Positions 1 to 6,049 of a stretch of 6,618 nt of DNA are shown here, piece by piece. This DNA comes from CAZODA01 sp964578485 (GTDB taxonomy: Bacteria > Bacteroidota > Bacteroidia > Bacteroidales > Marinilabiliaceae). Within the stretch, counting starts at the first letter, position 1. The number at the start of each line of letters is the position of its first letter. The position numbers and the translations under genes are program-made. The notes beneath the pieces are model-generated. The model was not told the DNA's origin. It searched no databases and was given only the letters and a program-made list of their open reading frames with translations. The stretch is from the NCBI GenBank assembly GCA_964578485.1, contig CAZODA010000088.1, positions 1 through 6,618 on the forward strand, read 5' to 3'.

Positions 1-27
1 GTAAACCTATGAACCTAATTCGTAATT
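1..27. repeat. Left copy of a ~27-bp inverted repeat
   Basis: Positions 1-22 match the reverse complement of 6141-6162 at 21 of 22 bases; the only difference is A3 against G. The match continues to position 27 (TAATT) if a 2-base gap is allowed, pairing with 6135-6162. Both copies contain the internal near-repeat AACCTATG/AACCTAAT. The copy starts at the window edge, so it may extend further left. It lies outside the heptamer array, as its partner does on the right. This is a dispersed intergenic repeat, not a coding feature. Confidence 0.75.
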
Positions 28-43
28 GATTATATAATCTGCT

Positions 44-120
44 AATTGATAATTGAAAACTGTTAACTGTTTACTGTTCATTGATCATTGTTCATTGTTC
101 ATTGATAATTGATAATTGAT
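44..120. repeat. Heptamer repeat array, 11 units, left side
   Basis: Read on the plus strand, the 77 bp divide without a gap into eleven 7-bp units: aattgat, aattgaa, aactgtt, aactgtt, tactgtt, cattgat, cattgtt, cattgtt, cattgat, aattgat, aattgat. TG is invariant at unit positions 4-5 and the remaining positions vary within narrow limits. A twelfth isolated unit, aattgat, is at 24-30. The last five units lie wholly inside the acetyltransferase gene, and the array supplies that gene's end. The array at 5831-5935 uses the same unit types in the opposite orientation. Heptanucleotide arrays of this style are known in cyanobacteria (the STRR repeats), and NYELRIT-type peptides in Bacteroidota proteins look like translated heptamers. 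The biological role is unknown. Confidence 0.85.
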
Positions 121-618
121 CAGTCCATAATAGTGTAAATCAATAATTTTACCATTTTTTATTGCTGCTTTCTTTAATATTCCTTCTCTTTTAAAGCCGG
201 CCTTTTCCAACACTCTGTGTGAAGCTGTATTAAAATCAAAAACAGGTGCATACAATTTTTTAACCGGCAGATTTGAAAACACATAATCGACCATTTCTTT
301 CACTGCTCTAGTCATAATACCTTTATTCCAATAATCTTCACCAAGCCAATATCCAATTTCAGCACTTATCTTTTCAACATCTGACTGTATAATAACACCA
401 ATTCCTCCAACAGCTTCTCCATCAATTTCAATAGCAAAATCAGTAGTAGGTTTTCCTTTACGCAACATCATTTTCAAAAAGCGCACTCCATCTTTATTAG
501 TGTATGGGTTTGGGAAATAATCTCTTACATTATTCCAAATATTAATGTTATTAGCATTTTTTACAAGCGATTCTTTATCCGAAGATTTCCAGGTCCTCAA
601 AATAAAATCCTTCTTCAT
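85..618 (-). CDS. GNAT N-acetyltransferase, RimJ/RimL type
   Basis: This 177-residue protein is predicted to transfer an acetyl group from acetyl-CoA to an amine in the cytoplasm. The substrate could be a protein N-terminus or a small molecule; the sequence does not say which. The fold is a single GNAT domain. The central strand AEIGYWLGEDYWNKGIM (86-102) leads into the acetyl-CoA-binding turn WNKGIMTRA (97-105), followed by the helix VKEMVDYVF. The late motif NTASHRVLEKAGF (130-142) is typical of RimJ/RimL relatives. The start ATG follows an A/T-rich leader with no clear Shine-Dalgarno sequence. The family fold ends near DLHYYGLI (160-167). The final ten or so residues, NYQLSMNNEQ, and the TGA stop are encoded by the heptamer array, so this tail was probably acquired. 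A 355-bp gap and a hairpin over the nirK stop suggest separate transcription. The family assignment is firm and the substrate is unknown. Confidence 0.88.
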   Translation of the reverse strand: MKKDFILRTWKSSDKESLVKNANNINIWNNVRDYFPNPYTNKDGVRFLKMMLRKGKPTTDFAIEIDGEAVGGIGVIIQSDVEKISAEIGYWLGEDYWNKGIMTRAVKEMVDYVFSNLPVKKLYAPVFDFNTASHRVLEKAGFKREGILKKAAIKNGKIIDLHYYGLINYQLSMNNEQ

Positions 619-973
619 TTTAATTATTTTAAAATCATTATGGGGATTTATTTTCAGGATGCTATATAATATTATAAAGACAATGAATTGTATTTAGTTA
701 GGAATTCAAATGTCCTGCAATAAATTAAAATACTATTTTCAAGCTTATCATATTATTCAAAAATCAATCCCGCAATAATATATAAAAGTTTAAACAGCAA
801 TATAATATACAAAAGATTTTATTGCTATAACAATAGAAGGGATTACTATTTTAAATAATAAAAGAATGGTAGGAATATATTATGTCATGTTCCTACGGCA
901 GTATTTTTCACCATCGATCACTAAAGAACATAGCAAACAGGCAAAACAACCGGACTTTAAGAGAGCACAATTT
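619..973. other. 355-bp intergenic region between nirK and the acetyltransferase gene
   Basis: No reading frame here looks coding. The region is strongly A/T-rich and must hold the acetyltransferase promoter, but no TAnnTTTG element is visible on the minus strand. A TATAAT hexamer at 671-676 (minus) lies about 53 bp before the start codon, without a recognisable partner box. Two imperfect copies of a roughly 17-19 bp direct repeat (gcaataatatataaaag type) sit at 772-788 and 798-815. A 7-bp inverted repeat, agcaata/tattgct, lies at 796-802 and 820-826. In DNA this A/T-rich, these small repeats may be chance. Two hairpins near the nirK end are listed separately. Confidence 0.6.
869..896 (-). 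terminator. Possible secondary hairpin terminator downstream of nirK
   Basis: GTAGGAA (869-875) pairs perfectly with TTCCTAC (890-896), giving a 7-bp stem and a 14-base loop. On the minus strand the hairpin is followed by CATTCTTTTATTATTT, which is T-rich but interrupted. It lies about 80 bp past the nirK stop, behind the stronger hairpin at 948-990. It could be a back-up terminator or chance. Confidence 0.25.
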
Positions 974-990
974 CTAATATAAAGCCGGTT
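948..990 (-). terminator. Hairpin over the nirK stop codon, probable terminator
   Basis: On the minus strand, AACCGGCTTTA (990-980) pairs with TAAAGTCCGGTT (959-948). This gives 6 plus 5 base pairs with a single bulged T, and a 20-base loop that contains the nirK TAG stop at 974-976. The downstream arm runs straight into GTTTTGCC, a short T-rich tract. The proximal arm therefore encodes the last residues of NirK. The shape fits an intrinsic terminator for nirK, although the U-tract is short. Confidence 0.45.
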
Positions 991-2077
991 CAGATATAAC
1001 TTTCATAAGATCGATATTTTCTTCACCTTCAACATTAATAGTTGCATTTGCACCAAATACTATTGCTTCAATAAGGTTGTGATTTAGAAGGGTATATTGT
1101 CCGGGCATGACAAATTTATATAATGCAACGGCGGCAGAGCCTGCAGGGATATCCCAAGTTTCAAGATCCACATAGGGTTTATTATTAAATTTCCCAAAGG
1201 GCCAAAACAAATCTGCATGTCCCCCTATAATATGCAAGCGTGTATCGCGATTAGCTTGGCCAAAAATAAAAAGCACATTTTCTCCAACAGAAGCTTGTAG
1301 GGAATTTTCACCATTAAGTGAGTCTTCTGCTCCATTAAACACTATATGAGTTGGTTGGAGAGAGTTAATGCTCTCCATCATTTCCCTCATACCCTCACGA
1401 AGATTATCAAAATCTTTAATTTTCCCATTTTCATCTTTTGGAAGGTAGTAGTCTTGTTCTACGATATAAAAAGCTTTATCATAAAGGACAGTATTTCCAT
1501 TTTGGTCTTTTAAACCCTCACGCGGCAGCACCAAGATAACACCATTCATACCTGAGACAACATGAATAGGAGTCATCATTCCTCCTGGAGCACAATGATA
1601 AATAAAAGCACCGGCTTTTGTTGCCTTAAAGCTGAAGCTTGCTATTTCTCCGGGTTTAACTTCCGATAAAGCTCCGCCACCATGGTGGCCTGTTGCAGCA
1701 TGAAAATCAACATTATGCCGCAAAGCATTTGATGATAGATTTTTAATTGTAACTTCAACATAATCACCTTCATGAGCAACAATTACCGGACTGGGAACAG
1801 TACCATTAAAAGTCATTGCCCAGACAGAATCTTCGGGAGCTACTTCAATTTTTCTTTCATCAGCAATTAGCTCAACTTCAATAATTTTGGGTTTATCTCC
1901 TGCCTTAAATTCATGAATAGGTACTGCCGGAGGTGCCACAAGTATTTGTTTTACTCGTTCAAGTTCATCATAGCTATAAGCAAAAACCTTATCTCCTTTC
2001 TTTTGTGCTGAAACAGCACTAAATATCACAAAAAAAACAACTTGTAATACAGAAATAATTTTTATACGTGTTTTCAT
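974..2077 (-). CDS. nirK: Copper-containing nitrite reductase (NO-forming), NirK
   Basis: This 367-residue periplasmic enzyme reduces nitrite to nitric oxide, the committed gas-forming step of denitrification. A Sec signal peptide spans 1-24 (hydrophobic LQVVFFVIFSAVSA, cleavage after VSA). Two cupredoxin domains follow. By alignment with Alcaligenes/Achromobacter NirK from memory, the type 1 copper ligands are H121, C162, H172 and M177. The type 2 ligands are H126, H161 and H333. The active-site acid is D124 in HNVDFHAATG, and the second catalytic histidine is H282 in LHIIGGHAD. The C-terminal signature LNHNLIEA is intact. The type 1 loop CAPGGMMTPIH has one more residue than the CAPEGMVPWH form, and Ile replaces the usual Trp. 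Length is normal, with no fused cytochrome or extra cupredoxin domain. The gene starts 80 bp after the MuiA-family gene, and its leader carries an 8-bp inverted repeat. No donor, maturation or NO-reductase gene is adjacent. Confidence 0.94.
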   Translation of the reverse strand: MKTRIKIISVLQVVFFVIFSAVSAQKKGDKVFAYSYDELERVKQILVAPPAVPIHEFKAGDKPKIIEVELIADERKIEVAPEDSVWAMTFNGTVPSPVIVAHEGDYVEVTIKNLSSNALRHNVDFHAATGHHGGGALSEVKPGEIASFSFKATKAGAFIYHCAPGGMMTPIHVVSGMNGVILVLPREGLKDQNGNTVLYDKAFYIVEQDYYLPKDENGKIKDFDNLREGMREMMESINSLQPTHIVFNGAEDSLNGENSLQASVGENVLFIFGQANRDTRLHIIGGHADLFWPFGKFNNKPYVDLETWDIPAGSAAVALYKFVMPGQYTLLNHNLIEAIVFGANATINVEGEENIDLMKVISEPALY

Positions 2078-2081
2078 GTCA

Positions 2082-2115
2082 TAGTACTTTAAAATTATTT
2101 ACTCTCTAAGTACTA
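2082..2115 (-). promoter_or_regulatory. Inverted repeat in the nirK leader, with a weak upstream promoter candidate
   Basis: TAGTACTT (2082-2089) and AAGTACTA (2108-2115) form a perfect 8-bp inverted repeat with an 18-bp spacer, ending four bases before the nirK ATG. Each arm contains the palindrome AGTACT. Just upstream on the minus strand, TAAACTTTG (2127-2119) resembles the Bacteroidota -7 box TAnnTTTG but has one base too many between TA and TTTG. A TTG lies about 20 bp further up. If that promoter is real, the inverted repeat sits at the very 5' end of the transcript as a leader hairpin; otherwise it could be a two-site operator. No classic FNR box is visible. Confidence 0.35.
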
Positions 2116-2157
2116 CAACAAAGTTTAAGAAGAAATGATCACAAGAAGAGTGAATTT

Positions 2158-4035
2158 TTACTCGACTACAAGGTTTCTATTTTTGGGATATTTTACAGAA
2201 TATTTTAATTCAATTTCTTTCTTTTCATTCGGATCAAGATCAATTTCCCATTTTATTTCACCTTTTTCCTTATCAAGTATTCCACCGCTAATGTCTTGAG
2301 TTTTAACTTCAATTTCAGACAGCGTTGAAACAGGTATTTGGTCAAGAATAATCATGTTAATCTTTTGATTTTTATTGTTTTTTACTGTTGTCGTCCATGC
2401 ACGAAACTCTTCCTTCTTACTACCAACGAACTGTTTATTAGTAAATTCCTTTATTTTCTCACGATTAACAGCTACCATTTTATCCCTGCCAAGGGAAATT
2501 TCTAAAGTGTCAGAAGCAAAGCGGACATCAATAAGGGTCTTCCCTATATAGGTACCTTCAAAAAAGACATTAGCTTCCCCCTCCATCAAATTAAATTTTT
2601 CCCAATCAGCAATATTTGCAATCAAAAAGGCATTTTTGTCAATTTTAGGAACACAATAATATTGATAATTTGCAGGCAGATTATAAGATTCCATATCTAC
2701 CGTATAATTTTTATTATCCGATTTTATTGAATAAGGCATAGCAATTTGAAAATCAAAAGTAGTTTGATTTTCAAATTGCACAGTTGGTATAGTCGAACTA
2801 TCTGTTCCCCTCACTCTTATAGGTTTATCAATATCGAGACCGGGAGCTCTTCCAATTAGCATATCAGAAGTACGCTTACTTGAACCAAATCCCACTACTA
2901 CAACTTCTTCTAAATTAATCTCCCTTTCTTCAAGCGAAACATTCATTACAGAATTTGTAACCGGTAAAGTTTTTGAATCGAAGCCAATAAAAGAATAAGT
3001 CAACAAACTTGAATTATCAGGTATTGTTATCGAATAATTACCTTCTAAGTCGGAAACAGTGCCAATTGTAGTACCTTCAACAATAACAGAAGCCCCTGGC
3101 AATGGCTCACCATTACTTTCAAATATTTTACCACGTACACTATTTGTTGTCATTTTATACACCGGGGGTAAGGTATAATAATTTAAAAAGTAAGTTTTCA
3201 ACTCCGGTGCAACTCCTGACACATTAGGGTCAGCAGAAGAAAATGTCAATTTAACATTCGACCAATCAACTTTTGTGTCTTGTTTAACATTTGCTTTATA
3301 GACAAGCTGAACAGGTTCATTTATAGTTTTTGCCCGAATATCATAAGAAGGAAACCAGCCGGCATTTTCAACTAAATATGTTAATTCCAAGGAATACTTA
3401 CTTATCCGATCAGTCTCGGCTTTAACTAAAATTTCTCCGGCAGGATATTCTTTTTTACTTGTCATTGTTTTTATTTGATTTTGCAAATCATTTTTTTTCT
3501 TATTTAAATCCTTCAAAATTTTATTTTTTTCAATCTCTTTTAATTTTAAATCGGTTAATTTGTTTCCATAAAATTCTGATGCCAACTGAAGGTTAGTAAT
3601 ATTCACCTCTTCATTTCGTCCACCTATATTACGATTCTCTTGTAAAAACGACAACTCTTCTTTTATTATCGATAAATAGGTATTTTCCAAATCAATTTTT
3701 GACTCAAGGGCTTCGAGTTGATTTTCTAAATCAGTCAACTCATTTGATTTTTCCATTTTATCCAAATAATTCTGTTGATGATTGACCGACAAAATTGTCA
3801 ACTCTCCTTCGGCTTTAACCTGAATGCTTTTAGCATCAATAAAGGGTGAAAGATTAACAAATTTGAGTATGGTATTTCCCTTGGCTAAATCAACAGAAGC
3901 TTTTCTAACTATTTGAGCTCCATTTAAAAAAACGGTGACCTCATCCACCTGTGTTTCAATCTCTTTTTCAATAAATTCTTGTGATAAGAGATTAGTGAAA
4001 ATCAGGCTTAGTAATAAAAGATTTAATGTTCGCAT
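2158..4035 (-). CDS. Exported DUF4140/DUF4139 (MuiA-family) protein with inserted carboxypeptidase-regulatory and SusC-like segments
   Basis: This 625-residue protein has a signal peptide at about 1-18 (MRTLNLLLLSLIFTNLLS) and is probably periplasmic or surface-associated. A DUF4140-type region spans about 28-90 (VDEVTVFLNGAQIVRKA). A Lys/Glu/Asn-rich coiled coil covers about 92-193. The DUF4139 domain begins near 213 (LELTYLVENAGWFPSYDIRA) and resumes from about 422 to the C-terminus. Between its halves sits a carboxypeptidase-D regulatory-like beta sandwich, about 299-366 (VRGKIFESNGEPLPGASV, then GTVSDLEGNYSI). After it comes a TonB-box-like linker, NLEEVVVVGFG (374-384), and a short plug-like piece, IGRAPGLDI then IRVRGTDSS (394-414), as in SusC-type receptors. 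There is no outer-membrane barrel. The family is called mucoidy inhibitor MuiA-like in some annotations, but its biochemical role is not established. It starts 58 bp after the helicase stop. Only a weak TATCTTTA box (4065-4072) lies upstream. Confidence 0.85.
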   Translation of the reverse strand: MRTLNLLLLSLIFTNLLSQEFIEKEIETQVDEVTVFLNGAQIVRKASVDLAKGNTILKFVNLSPFIDAKSIQVKAEGELTILSVNHQQNYLDKMEKSNELTDLENQLEALESKIDLENTYLSIIKEELSFLQENRNIGGRNEEVNITNLQLASEFYGNKLTDLKLKEIEKNKILKDLNKKKNDLQNQIKTMTSKKEYPAGEILVKAETDRISKYSLELTYLVENAGWFPSYDIRAKTINEPVQLVYKANVKQDTKVDWSNVKLTFSSADPNVSGVAPELKTYFLNYYTLPPVYKMTTNSVRGKIFESNGEPLPGASVIVEGTTIGTVSDLEGNYSITIPDNSSLLTYSFIGFDSKTLPVTNSVMNVSLEEREINLEEVVVVGFGSSKRTSDMLIGRAPGLDIDKPIRVRGTDSSTIPTVQFENQTTFDFQIAMPYSIKSDNKNYTVDMESYNLPANYQYYCVPKIDKNAFLIANIADWEKFNLMEGEANVFFEGTYIGKTLIDVRFASDTLEISLGRDKMVAVNREKIKEFTNKQFVGSKKEEFRAWTTTVKNNKNQKINMIILDQIPVSTLSEIEVKTQDISGGILDKEKGEIKWEIDLDPNEKKEIELKYSVKYPKNRNLVVE

Positions 4036-4093
4036 AATTAAATAGGGTTTATTTACATAAAAATTAAAGATATGGCTCTTGCAGTCTGTTTGT

Positions 4094-5779
4094 TCACTCG
4101 ACTATTTCAATTCTTTTTATTCTACTGATTTTAAAGCTTCGTTCTTCATCCCTAAGATGACAAAAGGCTTTTATATGTTGCCTGTCGTAGCCGTACTCAT
4201 CAAATTCATCTGTTAAATACAAGTTGCTTAAAAGTCTTTCACTGATTTCCCCATTAAAATTTTCGTAAAAAATTTTCACTTTATGCTCACCCTTGATAGC
4301 CTTAAAAACTACTTCTTTTATTGTTGTTGTGTTTTCTTGAATCATTGCTTGAGGCTGAATACTTACAGGAATTGCTCTATTATCATAATATTCTATAACC
4401 CTCGTATCAACAATAATATCACTTGGGTAAATTGGATTGTTTAATATTATACCTTCAAGAGTTGTGCAGCGACTTAATGCCACATAAACCTGTCCGTGTG
4501 CAAATGCGCCTGTACCAACATCAACAATTATATTATCAAATGTTTTGCCTTGACTTTTATGAATAGTCATGGCGTACGATAATTGTAATGGGAATTGTTT
4601 AAATCGCGAAACAATTTTCTCTTCGATTCCACCTGTAGATCTACTATATTCATATTCAATCTCATCCCAACTATCTTTATGAATTTTGTATCTTTTACCC
4701 CCAATATTTACTTGTACTACATCTTCCTCAAGCTTCACAATCCTTCCAATACTTCCATTTACCCAACGTAGAAAAACATCATTTTTAAGCATCATTATTT
4801 GAGCTCCAATTTTTAACTCTAAAAGATAAGGTGCCGGTAATTTATCTTCTAATTTCCCTTCTTTTTCAGCTTTCAATTTTAGATATTTACCTGATAAGTC
4901 GCCTTTATATACAAATTTTTGACCAGGCAAATTTTCTAATCGGTCTTTATTTATGCGCCGAGCAATTTTCCTCCTTGTGGTAAGAAAAATAAAATCTTCA
5001 AGTTCTTCGGCATTTTCTTTATATCTCGAATTTAGCAGTGTGAAATCTTCATTTCGGACTTTATTATTTCTGATATTATTTAACATCGATTTAAATTCAG
5101 TTTGTTCATCCGATTGCCTGAATATTCTTGTTAATTCCTTAAAGCGGTATTGAAAGGTTTTAAAGACAGTGGCATCAAAAAAATATTGTCCGCCATATTT
5201 ATTTAAAATATAATTCCTATCCCTATCAGTTAAAACAGGAGGCAACTGAAATAAATCTCCAATAAAAACCATTTGAACACCACCAAAGGGTAAATTAGGC
5301 TTATCCATATTTTTTCTGAGAGCTTTATCTATACCGTCCATTAAATCAGCCCTAACCATTGAAACCTCATCAACAATAACAACTTCAAGGTTTTGATAAA
5401 GATCATATTTCGAATAATCGCTTACTATCTTTTCACTGCGGATAATAGAAGGTGGAAAGCGAAAAAAAGAATGAATTGTTTGTCCGCCAACATTTAATGC
5501 AGCAACTCCTGTTGGCGCAAGAATTACAAATCTCTTATCTGTGTTAGCGATAAAATGTTTTAAAAGGGTTGATTTACCGGTGCCGGCCTTCCCGGTAATA
5601 AATACACTCTCATTGCTGTTATTTAACAAGTCAAGAATTTCTTGAAATTCATCTGTTAAAACTATAGTTGGTTTAGGGCTTTTTTTCTTCTTCTCTTTTT
5701 TGTCAAAGGAAGATTCAATGAAATCAGCAATTAGAGAAAAAAGGAATATTCCCACGAATAAGAATACAAGGTATATCAT
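4094..5779 (-). CDS. PIF1-like SF1 helicase with N-terminal membrane segment and C-terminal WYL-like domain
   Basis: This 561-residue ATP-dependent DNA helicase carries all the PIF1/RecD-like motifs. They are Walker A GKAGTGKST (63-71), LAPTGVAAL (87-95), Walker B VVIVDEVSM (133-141), FIGDLFQLPPV (172-182), ELTRIFRQSD (215-224), LSYAMTIHKSQGKTFD (400-415) and VYVALSRCTTLEG (431-443). PIF1-family enzymes unwind DNA 5'-to-3' and resolve difficult structures. Residues about 488-560 resemble a WYL domain: VKIFYENFNGEISERL, then IKAFCHLRDEERSFKISRIKRI. In a Thermotoga PIF1 such a domain is reported to bind single-stranded DNA. Unusually, residues 2-21 are a continuous hydrophobic stretch (IYLVFLFVGIFLFSLIADFI) followed by KKEKKKK, which predicts a membrane anchor with a cytoplasmic helicase. 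The start is supported because the next Met is inside Walker B and a TATATTTG promoter lies 35 bp upstream; a GTG at codon 9 would shorten the segment. Confidence 0.9.
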   Translation of the reverse strand: MIYLVFLFVGIFLFSLIADFIESSFDKKEKKKKSPKPTIVLTDEFQEILDLLNNSNESVFITGKAGTGKSTLLKHFIANTDKRFVILAPTGVAALNVGGQTIHSFFRFPPSIIRSEKIVSDYSKYDLYQNLEVVIVDEVSMVRADLMDGIDKALRKNMDKPNLPFGGVQMVFIGDLFQLPPVLTDRDRNYILNKYGGQYFFDATVFKTFQYRFKELTRIFRQSDEQTEFKSMLNNIRNNKVRNEDFTLLNSRYKENAEELEDFIFLTTRRKIARRINKDRLENLPGQKFVYKGDLSGKYLKLKAEKEGKLEDKLPAPYLLELKIGAQIMMLKNDVFLRWVNGSIGRIVKLEEDVVQVNIGGKRYKIHKDSWDEIEYEYSRSTGGIEEKIVSRFKQFPLQLSYAMTIHKSQGKTFDNIIVDVGTGAFAHGQVYVALSRCTTLEGIILNNPIYPSDIIVDTRVIEYYDNRAIPVSIQPQAMIQENTTTIKEVVFKAIKGEHKVKIFYENFNGEISERLLSNLYLTDEFDEYGYDRQHIKAFCHLRDEERSFKISRIKRIEIVE

Positions 5780-5814
5780 ATCACCGGACTTGACAATGAT
5801 TTATTGTACTAAAA

Positions 5815-5822
5815 CAAATATA
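5815..5822 (-). promoter_or_regulatory. Bacteroidota-type -7 element for the helicase gene
   Basis: On the minus strand this reads TATATTTG, an exact match to TAnnTTTG, the -7 box of the Bacteroidota primary sigma factor. It lies about 35 bp before the helicase ATG at 5779, a sensible leader length. No TTTG -33 box is visible at the expected distance. That position falls in the first heptamers of the repeat array (5831 onward), so the array supplies the upstream promoter DNA. Confidence 0.5.
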
Positions 5823-5830
5823 CAAATAAA

Positions 5831-5935
5831 TTCAGTTATCAGTCATCAGTAAACAGTAAACAAGGAACAATGAACAGTAAACAAGGAACAATGTTCAGTA
5901 AACAGTTAACAATGAACAGTAAACAGTAAACAGTA
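5831..5935. repeat. Heptamer repeat array, 15 units, right side
   Basis: These 105 bp divide without a gap into fifteen 7-bp units. On the plus strand they are ttcagtt, atcagtc, atcagta, aacagta, aacaagg, aacaatg, aacagta, aacaagg, aacaatg, ttcagta, aacagtt, aacaatg, aacagta, aacagta, aacagta. CA is invariant at unit positions 3-4. Three units form a 21-bp block repeated exactly at 5852-5872 and 5873-5893, which indicates recent growth by slippage or duplication. Reverse-complemented, the units include tactgtt, cattgtt and aactgtt, the same words found in the left array at 44-120. The array begins nine bases upstream of the helicase -7 box. Confidence 0.88.
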
Positions 5936-5962
5936 AAAATGATCGACAATGAATAATCGTAG

Positions 5963-6003
5963 AGACGTTGCATGCAACGTCTTTTTGCATGCAACGTCTT
6001 TTT
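5963..6003. repeat. 20-bp perfect palindrome with partial tandem duplicate
   Basis: AGACGTTGCATGCAACGTCT (5963-5982) is a perfect palindrome followed by five T residues. The 17-bp piece TGCATGCAACGTCTTTT occurs twice in tandem (5969-5985 and 5986-6002). The second copy therefore carries only the right part of the palindrome. Similar GTAGAGACGTTGCATGC repeats are, as far as I recall, dispersed in Bacteroidota and cyanobacterial genomes. On the plus strand, the hairpin plus T-tract could also act as a terminator for a gene arriving from the left, although none does so here. Confidence 0.75.
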
Positions 6004-6049
6004 ACACAACATGTCTTGTCAATTTAGGGTTTCAAGTTTAGAGTTTGGA

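Noticed and set aside
772..826. Direct and inverted repeats in the nirK-acetyltransferase gap as an operator
   Set aside because: They are imperfect and made almost entirely of A and T, and so are expected by chance in this composition.
2156..4106. Shared ACTCGACTA word at the ends of the MuiA-family and helicase genes
   Set aside because: Both genes happen to end in Val-Glu and stop. The similarity does not extend beyond about eight or nine bases.
4953..5153. Plus-strand open frame of 66 codons
   Set aside because: It lies wholly inside the helicase gene on the other strand, in the region between conserved motifs. It is rich in Ser and Leu, as expected for an antisense shadow, and resembles no family I recognise.
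974..5779. A four-gene functional system such as a defence island
   Set aside because: A WYL domain and a helicase occur in some defence loci. Here, however, the neighbours are a nitrite reductase, a MuiA-family envelope protein and a GNAT enzyme, with loose spacing and no nuclease, toxin or sensor.
5831..5935. CRISPR-like array
   Set aside because: The repeats are contiguous 7-bp units with no spacers, and no cas gene is present.
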